From positions 1-54,246 of the forward strand of contig CABJAN010000022.1 in NCBI GenBank assembly GCA_902363515.1: 54,246 nucleotides of DNA. The letters are read 5' to 3'. A program made the position numbers and the translations under genes. Below the pieces are notes generated by a model, which had not been told where the DNA came from, did no database searches, and saw only the letters and a program-made list of their open reading frames with translations. Positions 36,789-44,786 of this stretch are shown here, in pieces. Each line of letters opens with the position of its first letter. Position 1 is the first letter of the stretch. The stretch is from Bacillota bacterium. GTDB lineage: Bacteria; Bacillota; Clostridia; Lachnospirales; Lachnospiraceae.

Positions 36789-37213
36789 TGGTAAAAGTAG
36801 AAAGAACTTTGCCAGCACCGGCTTCTCTTTTGACAGAATCCAGAAAAGAAAACGGAAACTACGCACTTATAGATGTGGTTCAGCAACTAAGGCAGGATTT
36901 CCATGATAAATGTTATGTGTGTGAAATGAAAAATCTCCAAGACCCACAAATAGAGCATTTGCTGCCTCATAAAAATGGAAAGTATAAGGAGCGGGAATTT
37001 GACTGGAAAAACTTATTTTGGTCCTGTGGGCATTGTAATAGTGTAAAGAATCAAAAGAAATATGAAGGTCGGATTTTAGATTGCTGTGAGGTGGATCCGG
37101 AAAAAGCTTTGTCTTTTAATATAGAGATGAATGATGTCAAGGTACTGGTGAAAAATTCAAATGACGAAAAGGCAATAAAAACCGCAAGACTGGTAGAAGA
37201 GGTATTTAATTAA
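36788..37213 (+). CDS. HNH nuclease (PtuB-type), shortened by in-frame TAA
   Basis: A 141-residue HNH endonuclease partner of the AAA ATPase. The zinc pairs are C42/C45 and C80/C83. The IEHLLPH motif supplies H57, and WKNLFWSCGHCN supplies the Asn residues. GGAGG precedes ATG 36788, which overlaps the upstream stop (TGATG). The frame ends at TAA 37211-37213, yet the same frame stays open for 77 more codons to 37447. The downstream residues look like the missing C-terminus of this family (see next entry). TTA to TAA is the simplest origin. The HNH core is complete, so the short form might still cut DNA. Confidence 0.8.
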   Translation: MVKVERTLPAPASLLTESRKENGNYALIDVVQQLRQDFHDKCYVCEMKNLQDPQIEHLLPHKNGKYKEREFDWKNLFWSCGHCNSVKNQKKYEGRILDCCEVDPEKALSFNIEMNDVKVLVKNSNDEKAIKTARLVEEVFN

Positions 37214-37225
37214 AAAAATACAGGT

Positions 37226-37447
37226 ATGCGGGTTTACAAAAGTGAGTTGAGGTTTGCTTTGCTGCAGACGGAGATGAATGTCTTGTATATAAATCTTAAT
37301 AAATTTAAAGAAAATAAGAATTCAGTTCTTACTCTGAGAACTCTTCGGGGATTGTTAAGCAGGGAGAGTGCATTTGCGGGTTTTAAAAGATGTTATGTAA
37401 GAGAACATGCAAAAGATTATCCGGAACTTCTGGAGTTTTTGAAATAA
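37226..37447 (+). pseudogene. C-terminal remnant of HNH nuclease after nonsense codon
   Basis: The frame is the same as that of the HNH gene and continues from the TAA at 37211 with KNTGMRVYKSEL and ends in SAFAGFKRCYVREHAKDYPELLEFL, the type of ending that I associate with HNH partners of AAA ATPases. ATG 37226 has no ribosome site, so independent translation is doubtful. Read through the stop, the whole nuclease would be 219 codons. It could alternatively be a separate small gene, but the shared frame and the 12-nt gap favour a broken gene. Confidence 0.6.
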
Positions 37448-37458
37448 AGGTCAAAAAA

Positions 37459-37504
37459 CTGTATCGTAAAAAAGCTTATAAGAAATAACTTTTTTACGAT
37501 ACAG
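37459..37504. terminator. bidirectional terminator between defence pair and feoB
   Basis: A perfect 16-bp inverted repeat (37459-37474 with 37489-37504) contains an A6/T6 block in its stem and a 14-nt loop. It separates convergent genes. Confidence 0.7.
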
Positions 37505-37513
37505 CCATCTGAA

Positions 37514-39388
37514 TTATCCCATTACCTGAAACATCCAGTTCACCACTCCACAAAACAGAAGTCCCATACCTGTAGGCAGAAGAAATCCCAGCGCTGTCCA
37601 TTTCAGGCTGTGGGTTTCTTTTTTTATGGTAAGAAGTGTAGTGGCGCAGGGCCAGTGCATAAGGCAGAAAATGAGCACACATACAGCAGTTTCTATGGTC
37701 CATCCCTGTTCCATGAAAATCCTGTGCATAGAGGCAAGATTGCCGGGACTTCCAAGAGAGGAACCTGCTGTGTATGCCATAATCATAATAGGGACCACAA
37801 TTTCATTAGCAGGCATTCCAAGGATAAATGCCAGCAAAATAGTGCCATCCAGTCCAAGAAGCTGTGCAAAAGGATCTAAAAAGCCGGAGGCGGATTCCAG
37901 CAGAGAGACACCATTAGAAGACACGTTTGCCAGAACCCAGATGAGAAGCCCGGCAGGGGCAGCCGCAGTGATGGCTCTTAACAGAACTTGCAGAGTCTTG
38001 CTGAAAAAAGAATGTATCAGCACAGAAAAAATCTGAGGCTTCCGGTACGGAGGAAGCTCCAGGGTAAAGGCAGATGGAATTCCTTTTGGCAGAGTTTTGG
38101 ACAAAAGCCAGGAACAGAGAAAAGTCATGACAGTGCCAAAAAGGATGACCCCTGTAAGTAAAAGCGACAGAAGCCAGGTAGATGCTCCACTGCCCAAAGA
38201 AGCATTCTGACCTATAAAAAACAGACTTAAAATAGCAATAATAGTGGGAAAACGTCCGTTGCAGGGGACAAAGCTGTTAGTAAGAATGGCAATCAGACGT
38301 TCCCTTGGAGAGTCAATAATGCGGCACCCCGTAACGCCAGCCGCATTACAGCCAAATCCCATCATCATGGTGAGAGCCTGTTTTCCACAGGAACAACATT
38401 TGGCGAAACAGCAGTCCAGGTTAAAAGCCACCCTGGGAAGATATCCAAAGTCCTCCAAAAGACTAAATAATGGGAAAAAGATTGCCATAGGAGGCAGCAT
38501 AACACCAACTACCCAGGCAGTAACCCGATAAATACCATATACAATAAGTTGACATAAGTTTTCTGGCAGGATTCCGGAAAGACTGTGGAATAAGGCTGGT
38601 TCCAGAGAAAAGAGTACAGAGGAAAGTTTATCAGAAAGGAGATTTGCTCCTGTAAGCGTAAGCCAGAAAATAAGAAGGAGGAACAACAACATACAGGGGA
38701 TTCCGGTAAGAGTTCCTGTAAACAGCGAATCTGCATGAAAATGATGTTTTCTCATAGGAGAAGTTTTTGCCTGGTGTCTGGTTACAACTTTTTGATACAG
38801 CAAAGAAGCATAGTCTGCGCAGGCGCTCTGGCAGGCCGCTTCTATTGCAGGAGGTTTTGGACAAGCGCAGGTGTTTTTGGAGACTGCCTGGGCGATTGCC
38901 AGCTTCAGGCGGGCAATATCGGTCTTTTTTCGGGCAGTTATGGCAATGACGGGAATTTGCAATTCCTTTTCTAACTTCTCACAGGAAATATGGATACCGC
39001 GTTTCTTTGCCTGATCCATGAGATTAATACAAAGAAGAGCATGAGAGGTAAATCGCAAAATTTGCAGTACAAGGGTCAGATTCCGTTCCAAACTGACAGG
39101 ATCACAGATGATAACTACAAGCTGAGGATTTTTCTGAAGCAGGAAATCCCGGGCAATTTCTTCTTCTCTGGAGGTACTGCAAAGGGAATAGCAGCCAGGC
39201 AGGTCTACAATGGAATAGAGCTTGTTTTGAATCTTGCAACTGCCTCTGGCAAGGTCTACTGTTTTTCCCGACCAGTTGCCTGTGTGCTGATGAAGCCCGG
39301 TAAGCGCATTAAAAATCGTGCTTTTTCCTACATTGGGATTTCCTGCCAGGGCTATCATGGGAACAGAAGAAAGATTAGAGTTTTTCAT
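37514..39388 (-). CDS. feoB: ferrous iron transporter FeoB
   Basis: A 624-residue membrane protein that imports Fe2+. The N-terminal G-protein domain has G1 GNPNVGKST (about residues 16-24), G2 in GNWSGKTVD, G3 DLPGCYSL and G4 NLMD. The membrane part carries the two Gate regions, including LPPMAIFFPLFSLLEDFGYLPRVAF and GFGCNAAGVTGCRIID. It is somewhat shorter than E. coli FeoB (773). Its start overlaps the end of feoA by 14 nt, so the two are co-translated. Confidence 0.93.
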   Translation of the reverse strand: MKNSNLSSVPMIALAGNPNVGKSTIFNALTGLHQHTGNWSGKTVDLARGSCKIQNKLYSIVDLPGCYSLCSTSREEEIARDFLLQKNPQLVVIICDPVSLERNLTLVLQILRFTSHALLCINLMDQAKKRGIHISCEKLEKELQIPVIAITARKKTDIARLKLAIAQAVSKNTCACPKPPAIEAACQSACADYASLLYQKVVTRHQAKTSPMRKHHFHADSLFTGTLTGIPCMLLFLLLIFWLTLTGANLLSDKLSSVLFSLEPALFHSLSGILPENLCQLIVYGIYRVTAWVVGVMLPPMAIFFPLFSLLEDFGYLPRVAFNLDCCFAKCCSCGKQALTMMMGFGCNAAGVTGCRIIDSPRERLIAILTNSFVPCNGRFPTIIAILSLFFIGQNASLGSGASTWLLSLLLTGVILFGTVMTFLCSWLLSKTLPKGIPSAFTLELPPYRKPQIFSVLIHSFFSKTLQVLLRAITAAAPAGLLIWVLANVSSNGVSLLESASGFLDPFAQLLGLDGTILLAFILGMPANEIVVPIMIMAYTAGSSLGSPGNLASMHRIFMEQGWTIETAVCVLIFCLMHWPCATTLLTIKKETHSLKWTALGFLLPTGMGLLFCGVVNWMFQVMG

Positions 39389-39671
39389 AAGACATCCCTC
39401 TGGAATCTGTTATTTCTTCACTGCAATCTACCTGAATCATACGGGCATCCTGGTTTCTGAGGGCAATGACAGAGCCCCGGATAAGATAAGCCCTGGGATT
39501 GTGAAACATTCCTGTATTAACACAGGACACAGGTGTATTCTGGCAAAAACCCAAATCCAGAAGACGATGGATAAGCGCTCTTTTTTCTCCTATTTTCCCT
39601 GGTGGACAGGAAATTCCCTGAATGAGCCCGGTTTTGCCCTTGGGCAGCTTACAAAGAGGTATGGTATTCAT
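39375..39671 (-). CDS. feoA: FeoA-domain protein, FeoB accessory
   Basis: A 98-residue cytoplasmic SH3-like protein. The family features are PLCKLPKGKTGLI at the N-terminus, LLDLGFCQNTPVSCV in the middle and RGSVIALRNQDARMIQV at the end. AGGAGGAAAA precedes the ATG on the minus strand. It is thought to support FeoB assembly or activity. A terminator of the neighbouring minus-strand glucosidase lies just upstream. Confidence 0.9.
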   Translation of the reverse strand: MNTIPLCKLPKGKTGLIQGISCPPGKIGEKRALIHRLLDLGFCQNTPVSCVNTGMFHNPRAYLIRGSVIALRNQDARMIQVDCSEEITDSRGMSYEKL

Positions 39672-39736
39672 AGGTGTTTTCCTCCTGATAACAGAGTTCT
39701 ATATCCTATTTTATGCAGCAGAATTTAGAAAAATGA

Positions 39737-39801
39737 AACTGCCCTATGAGTAAGATTCCAGAATTGTATCAGCATTTCTGTATCTTCTTCATAGGGCAGT
39801 T
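39737..39801 (-). terminator. terminator of alpha-glucosidase gene
   Basis: AACTGCCCTATGA (39737-39749) pairs with TCATAGGGCAGTT (39789-39801), extended by AAGAT/ATCTT inside. On the minus strand TTTCATTTTT follows. Confidence 0.8.
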
Positions 39802-39807
39802 ATAATT

Positions 39808-41478
39808 TTATAATTCTATGACTAATACCTGATAGCCTTTTAAAGTCACCTGTGTTCCTTTGATTTCAGCGTCAGGATAGTTGTTTAACAGGATATTTTT
39901 ACCTTTCGAAGGGAGTGTTACCTTCTGTTCTTCCTTCTGGAAATTGCCAATCACCAGAAGGTCTTTTTCTCCTTTTCTGTGGTAAGCCATGAGATTGTGG
40001 CGGTCCTCTTCAAAAGGAATGACATCACCGTACACAAAGGTTTCCTTATATTCAGGATTTTTACGCAGAGCAATCAGTTCTTTATAGAAGGCCAGAACGG
40101 AATTTTCATCCTGTTCCTGGGCAGCTACATTAATTTCTGTATAATTAGGATTTACCATAAGCCATGGAGTACCCTGAGTGAAACCGGCATTTTTTTCTGC
40201 GTTCCACTGTACAGGTGTTCTGGCATTGTCCCGGTTGCGAAGAGAAATAATCTTCAAAGCTTCCTCAGGAGTAAAGCCGGCATCCAGAGATACCTGATAC
40301 TGGTCAAGGGCGCTGATATCATCTACCTGTTCAACAGGAATTACCGGCAGATTTTCCATACCGATTTCCTGTCCCTGATAGATAAACGGAAGACCTCTCA
40401 GAAGGAAATATACAGCAGCCAGCATTTTTTTGCTCTCCAGAGATACTTCGCCTTCTGGAATGTAATAGCTTACACCGCGGGGCTGGTCATGGTTTTCAAT
40501 AATGTTGGAATAGAAACCATGGTTTCCAACTTTTCTCTGAGCATCAAAATGGCATTTTTTGTAAGCATCCGGTGTGATTCTCTTGCAGTCATACCATCCT
40601 TTGTCGCTGCCTCCCCAGACATTGGTAGAAAAGTTGAAGATAGAAGAGAAGTATCCCCCATCTCCAATAAAATCAGGAAGCTCTTCTGGCTTTTCATTAA
40701 ATACTTCTCCAACAGAAAAAGCATCATACTGGGAGAAAGTACGTCTTTGCAGTTCTCCAAGAAATTCTCCAACACCTTCTGCATCTTCCAGCATTAAAGC
40801 AATGTCGCACAGCCCGTCTTCTCTGTCTGTGGGATAGTTTTTATAAGGGAGTTTTTTCTTAATGTTAATAATTGCATCAATGCGGAAGCCAGCTAAACCT
40901 TTGTCCAGCCACCAATTTACATTTTTGTAAACTTCTTCTCTGACTACGGGATTTTCCCAGTTTAAATCAGGCTGTTTCTTGTGGAAAACATGCATATACT
41001 GTTTCTCAGGATGACCAGGGAGAGGTTCCCACACAGAGCCACCAAAATAACTTCTCCAGTTGCATGGAAGCTCCTGGCCTTCTTTGCGGTCTTCAATATA
41101 GAAGAAATTTCCGTATTCCCCATCCGGATCAGCGCAGGCTTTTTCAAACCATTCGTGTTCATCAGAACAGTGGTTTACTACTAAATCCATTAAAATATAC
41201 ATGTCACGTTTCTTAGCTTCCCTAATTAATTCATCCATATCTTCCAGCGTACCGAAAGAAGGGTCAATATTATAGTAATCAGAGATATCATATCCCTGGT
41301 CTGCAAAGGGAGAAGGATAAATAGGAGAAATCCACACAATATCCACGCCTAAATCTTTTAAATAGTCTAATTTTTGAATAATACCCTGTAGATCACCGAT
41401 TCCGTCACCATTAGAATCGTAGAAACTCTTTGGGTAAATCTGATATGCTACTTTGTCATGCCACCATTTTCTTTCCAT
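39808..41478 (-). CDS. alpha-glucosidase / oligo-1,6-glucosidase (GH13_31)
   Basis: A 556-residue cytoplasmic GH13 enzyme that releases glucose from short alpha-glucosides. Conserved regions are DLVVNHCSDEH, GFRIDAI with nucleophile D201, VGEVF with acid/base E258, and ENHDQPR. The residue after the nucleophile is Ala202; Val there is typical of alpha-1,6-specific oligo-1,6-glucosidases, so alpha-1,4 preference is possible (inference). ATG 41478 has GGAGGT 7-8 nt upstream; an open frame extends further but lacks a ribosome site. It lies 99 nt downstream of an AraC regulator on the same strand. Confidence 0.88.
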   Translation of the reverse strand: MERKWWHDKVAYQIYPKSFYDSNGDGIGDLQGIIQKLDYLKDLGVDIVWISPIYPSPFADQGYDISDYYNIDPSFGTLEDMDELIREAKKRDMYILMDLVVNHCSDEHEWFEKACADPDGEYGNFFYIEDRKEGQELPCNWRSYFGGSVWEPLPGHPEKQYMHVFHKKQPDLNWENPVVREEVYKNVNWWLDKGLAGFRIDAIINIKKKLPYKNYPTDREDGLCDIALMLEDAEGVGEFLGELQRRTFSQYDAFSVGEVFNEKPEELPDFIGDGGYFSSIFNFSTNVWGGSDKGWYDCKRITPDAYKKCHFDAQRKVGNHGFYSNIIENHDQPRGVSYYIPEGEVSLESKKMLAAVYFLLRGLPFIYQGQEIGMENLPVIPVEQVDDISALDQYQVSLDAGFTPEEALKIISLRNRDNARTPVQWNAEKNAGFTQGTPWLMVNPNYTEINVAAQEQDENSVLAFYKELIALRKNPEYKETFVYGDVIPFEEDRHNLMAYHRKGEKDLLVIGNFQKEEQKVTLPSKGKNILLNNYPDAEIKGTQVTLKGYQVLVIEL

Positions 41479-41521
41479 GGTACTACCTCCGTAAAGTTGT
41501 TCCTTTGTTTTCATAAACTTT

Positions 41522-41550
41522 ATTATAAGGGACAAATCCGGTTCGGTCTT
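41522..41550 (-). promoter_or_regulatory. possible promoter of alpha-glucosidase gene
   Basis: On the minus strand a perfect TATAAT (41527-41522) has a poor -35 (AAGACC) 17 nt upstream, as expected for an activator-dependent promoter. Confidence 0.45.
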
Positions 41551-41577
41551 ACGATTATTTGATGAAAAACTGCAATA

Positions 41578-42498
41578 TTATGACTTTTTAGGAGAAAAGT
41601 GCTTTCGATATTGCAGAGGGGTAAAGCCGGTATCCTTCTTAAACTCACGCAGAAAGTTTCCAAGATTGTGAAAACCACAGTCCAGACAAATATCCATTAC
41701 AGGTAAATCCGTGGTCTGTAAAAGAATAATTGCCTGTTTAATACGATACTCATTAATATAGGAAACAGGAGACTTTCCCAGGGCTTTTTTGAAAAAACGA
41801 CAAAAGTATTGCTCATTCATATTTGCCTGCTGGGCCAAATCCCGGATATAAAGCTTCTCCTGGTAATGAGAGCGGATGTAGGCAAGAGACCTTTTAATAA
41901 TTTCTACCCGGTAATGGTCTGTTTTTTCCGGTTCTGTAAGCAGGGAAAAAGAAGAAAGAGTTCCCAGGATTTTTAACAGACTTGCCCGTATAAAAAGCTG
42001 GGAAGCCAGATTCTCTGTGACCATCTGGATATCCTTGGCAAGAAAAAAACCAGTCTGGTGAAAATGATTGACAATTTCCAGATATTCTTGTTTAATCCGC
42101 GCAAATGCAGGATGAGTGGACTCCAGCATATGAGGAAACTGAATTTCCCGATTGACCAGGGGATGGATAAGCCTGGTCTGGGCCATATCATAATGCTCAA
42201 AGCTGAGAATGCAGGGATTGAACACAATGGCAGATTCTACACTTTTGGACAGAGGTTCAATAGAATGCAGATCGCCGGAGTTAATAAAAAAGAAACACTC
42301 CTGGTTAATGAAGTAAGATTCCATATTGACATTTACTTTGTAATCACCCTTCATAAAATAAATAATTTCCATCTCATCATGCCAGTGGTGCTTGGCTCCT
42401 GACCAGACAGTATCTTCAAATACTTCATAAAGCCCACAGGGGAAAACAGAAGTTCCATGGTCTCTCTGTTCTTTTAAACGTTCTGAAACTGGATTCAT
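41578..42498 (-). CDS. AraC-family regulator with cupin-like sensor domain
   Basis: A 306-residue transcription factor. The N-terminal half is a cupin-like sugar-sensing domain (HHWHDEMEIIYFMKGDYKV, GDLHSIEP). The C-terminal ~100 residues form the double HTH with LYIRDLAQQANMNEQYFCRFFKKALGKSPVSYINEYRI and the second helix near LDCGFHNLGNFLREFKKDTG. AGGAGGT precedes the ATG on the minus strand. It lies between a YoaK-like gene (12 nt upstream) and the alpha-glucosidase gene, which is the likely target. Confidence 0.87.
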   Translation of the reverse strand: MNPVSERLKEQRDHGTSVFPCGLYEVFEDTVWSGAKHHWHDEMEIIYFMKGDYKVNVNMESYFINQECFFFINSGDLHSIEPLSKSVESAIVFNPCILSFEHYDMAQTRLIHPLVNREIQFPHMLESTHPAFARIKQEYLEIVNHFHQTGFFLAKDIQMVTENLASQLFIRASLLKILGTLSSFSLLTEPEKTDHYRVEIIKRSLAYIRSHYQEKLYIRDLAQQANMNEQYFCRFFKKALGKSPVSYINEYRIKQAIILLQTTDLPVMDICLDCGFHNLGNFLREFKKDTGFTPLQYRKHFSPKKS

Positions 42499-42510
42499 TC
42501 CATATACCTC

Positions 42511-43182
42511 CTACTCTGCTTTTCGGAACATGGCAAAGAACACAGCCACAAGTCCCACACAGCTTATCCAGACAGCTTCTTTACCAAGGCGGAGCGTGAG
42601 AAATCCACCTACAGCAGCCCCCAGAATAAAAAATAGAATAACGTTATAGTATTGAAGACTGTTTCTTAACAATTTTCTGTTCCGGGTTTTGGTGTATAAA
42701 TAGAGATTTTCTGTGGCGCTTCTCAGGTTACCAGTACACATGGTGGTGGCAAAGGTATTCCCGTTCATTTTGCGAAAAGCCTCTACCTGGAGGGCGCATA
42801 CAAAGGAAACCATAATATTTACCGCCGCATTGGAAGGGCCAAGAGGTAAAAATCCGGAAATGACTAAAATCATAAATTCCAGAAAAACAACAGCCTGGCG
42901 CCAGTGAAAGCTTTGCTTCCATTTCAGGCAGGACTGAATCATTTCACAGATAAGGATGCCCAGCACAAAAGCCAGAACCGGCATAAAATAGTGAAAAGCC
43001 TTCGACCAGTCTCCATTTGTAAGATATACTCCCAGAAGAACCAGATTTCCGGTCTGCGCATTGGCAAATACGTGACCTCTGCAGATATAGGTGTAAGCAT
43101 CCAGAAAACCACCTACCAGGGCTAATAAAAGCCCCAGAAGATGGGTTTCAGACATTTGTTGTTTGGTGTTTGTAGTGCTCAT
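42511..43182 (-). CDS. YoaK/DUF1275 family membrane protein
   Basis: A 223-residue polytopic membrane protein. The family hallmarks are GGFLDAYTYICRGHVFANAQTGNLVLLG in the first half and a later QVEAFRKMNGNTFATTMCTGNLRSATE. ATG 43182 has AAAGGAGAAAG upstream; the frame is open further but the extension is not supported. Function is unknown. It is probably co-transcribed with the AraC gene. Confidence 0.85.
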   Translation of the reverse strand: MSTTNTKQQMSETHLLGLLLALVGGFLDAYTYICRGHVFANAQTGNLVLLGVYLTNGDWSKAFHYFMPVLAFVLGILICEMIQSCLKWKQSFHWRQAVVFLEFMILVISGFLPLGPSNAAVNIMVSFVCALQVEAFRKMNGNTFATTMCTGNLRSATENLYLYTKTRNRKLLRNSLQYYNVILFFILGAAVGGFLTLRLGKEAVWISCVGLVAVFFAMFRKAE

Positions 43183-43231
43183 TTTTCTTTCTCCTTTACA
43201 GCCTGTATTACAGGATGAGATTCTGTTTAAA

Positions 43232-43260
43232 AGGATAGCATAAATTAAAAGCAGGAACAA
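43232..43260 (-). promoter_or_regulatory. promoter of YoaK-araC genes
   Basis: On the minus strand TTGTTC (43260-43255), 17 nt, then TGC-extended TATCCT (43237-43232). Confidence 0.5.
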
Positions 43261-43317
43261 GGAAAAAACAGGTATAAAATCTGGAAAGCCGCATATCATA
43301 AGATATAGAAACAAAGC

Positions 43318-43346
43318 TTGACAAAGAAGTCAGGCAGGTCTATACT
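43318..43346 (+). promoter_or_regulatory. promoter of tRNA-fMet gene
   Basis: TTGACA (43318-43323), 17 nt, TATACT (43341-43346), starting transcription about 15 nt before the tRNA. Confidence 0.85.
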
Positions 43347-43366
43347 TTTAAATATAGAAAAATTGA

Positions 43367-43440
43367 CGCGGGATGGAGCAGTCTGGAAGCTCGTTGGGCT
43401 CATAACCCAAAGGCCGCAGGTTCAAATCCTGCTCCCGCTA
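43367..43440 (+). tRNA. initiator tRNA-fMet (anticodon CAT)
   Basis: A 74-nt cloverleaf (CCA not encoded). Initiator features are clear: position 1 (C) and position 72 (T) are mismatched, and the anticodon stem ends in three G-C pairs (TTGGG-CTCATAA-CCCAA). The TTCAAAT T-loop is intact. It has its own consensus promoter and a terminator, so it is a single-gene unit. Confidence 0.95.
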
Positions 43441-43449
43441 TTGAAGAAA

Positions 43450-43487
43450 GAAGAAATCCGGAATCAAGCCAGGAGTTCTTCTTTTTT
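43450..43487 (+). terminator. terminator after tRNA-fMet
   Basis: GAAGAA (43450-43455) pairs with TTCTTC (43476-43481), with possible inner CCGG pairing, followed by TTTTTTG. Confidence 0.55.
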
Positions 43488-43531
43488 GTTTTAGAAAATT
43501 TCACTTAGGACTAGCCCTTATCTCAGGAAAT

Positions 43532-43540
43532 TGGTATAAT
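43532..43540 (+). promoter_or_regulatory. extended -10 promoter of zinc-ribbon protein gene
   Basis: TGG plus TATAAT (43535-43540), about 60 nt before ATG 43601; no clear -35. Confidence 0.5.
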
Positions 43541-43600
43541 AAAGCTATCTTTACACGTACCCATACGATAAAATCTAGCAGAGGGGAGGAATAAGCTACT

Positions 43601-44752
43601 ATGAGAAATACATGCAGCTTATGCGGCGGTAAATTAAAGGACGGAATTTGCACAGAATGCGGAATGGACAATCGCAAATCAGATGCAGCTTATAAAAGCG
43701 CTTTAAATCAAAGTGACTGTGCAAACATGAAATTCAGTCATGTACACGAAGATGGGAAGGCACAGGCTTATGAAAAGCCAAGGATGAACCAGACCAGGAA
43801 ACCAGAAAAGGAGAAATCAGAAGATTCTGCTACAGAAAAAGCACGGGATAAGGGGGCAGCATCTTGCTCAGCGTCCCAACACCAGTCTACAGGGGCTTAT
43901 ACACCAAGAACCTTTACTCAGGGACAGAAGCAGGGGAAAAAATCCATAGGATTAATTCTGATTATTGGAATTATTGTTGTGGGTGTGATTTTTTTGTTAG
44001 TGAATGGAATATCGAATATGGACTCTCCAGAGACAACTGATGAGATTTGGGATGATGATTTTTTTGCAGAGGATGAGGAAAACCTTCAAAATGAGGATGA
44101 CCAGTTTGCAGGGGCAAATGGCAGCCTGGATGAAGATGGAGAAGTCTGGGAAGAAGAGCTTATGGCTGGAATGTATGTAGTGGGAATTGACATTCCGGAA
44201 GGGGAATACACACTTACCGGAAAAGAGGGAAGTTCTTATGGTGTGTTTGATAAGGAACACAGTATATCAGATAACCGCAGATTCGGGGAAGAAGATGTTT
44301 ATCAGGTGGAAAATGTGGAATTGTTCCAGGGAGCGCTGGTGTGTGTAGACGGGCTTTATCCGGTGAACTTTTCTACAAAAAATGCACAAACACAGGATAT
44401 GGGCACAAGAGAAGCCAATCCTCTGACAGAGAGTTATGAATTTTCAGGAACAGCAGTAGCCGGAGAAGATTTCCCGGAAGGAACTTATGATGTCTATGCA
44501 GTGGGAGATGATTTTGGTGTGTTCCAGTTTGGTGTGGATCTTATCAGAGTGGATTATACTGTACCATTTTCTTTTTCTACTTTAATGGAAAAAAATCCTA
44601 CAGATGAATATCCGGACTATTGTTCTGTGTATAAAAATGTGGTATTTCCAAAAGGGGCGGTTCTGGAAACAGAAGAGCTTCAGATAAAGCTGGAACCAAG
44701 TCCGGAAGTTACCACCACAGACTATCTCTCTTTTTATGACAATACTTATTAA
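43601..44752 (+). CDS. zinc-ribbon membrane protein with two extracellular repeats
   Basis: A 383-residue protein. Residues 4-21 form a zinc ribbon (CSLCGGKLKDGICTECG). A charged linker of about 85 residues follows, then one membrane helix (about 114-136, GLILIIGIIVVGVIFLLV). The outer part has an acidic stretch and two copies of a domain beginning with a Gly-x-x-Val-x-Gly-x-Asp-(I/F)-Pro-Glu-Gly-x-Tyr pattern (GMYVVGIDIPEGEY and GTAVAGEDFPEGTY). GGGGAGGAA precedes ATG 43601. No sorting motif is seen, although a sortase gene follows after 34 nt. Function unknown; a cell-surface role is likely. Confidence 0.8.
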   Translation: MRNTCSLCGGKLKDGICTECGMDNRKSDAAYKSALNQSDCANMKFSHVHEDGKAQAYEKPRMNQTRKPEKEKSEDSATEKARDKGAASCSASQHQSTGAYTPRTFTQGQKQGKKSIGLILIIGIIVVGVIFLLVNGISNMDSPETTDEIWDDDFFAEDEENLQNEDDQFAGANGSLDEDGEVWEEELMAGMYVVGIDIPEGEYTLTGKEGSSYGVFDKEHSISDNRRFGEEDVYQVENVELFQGALVCVDGLYPVNFSTKNAQTQDMGTREANPLTESYEFSGTAVAGEDFPEGTYDVYAVGDDFGVFQFGVDLIRVDYTVPFSFSTLMEKNPTDEYPDYCSVYKNVVFPKGAVLETEELQIKLEPSPEVTTTDYLSFYDNTY

Positions 44753-44786
44753 TCATGATAGAAAATAAAGAACAACAGGAGTACGC

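Noticed and set aside
35290..37513. Mobile-element boundaries around the AAA-HNH pair
   Set aside because: I looked for integrase, transposase, terminal inverted repeats and target duplications and saw none.
39672..39736. Fur-type or riboswitch control ahead of feoA
   Set aside because: No clear Fur-box palindrome or riboswitch fold could be recognised in this short leader.
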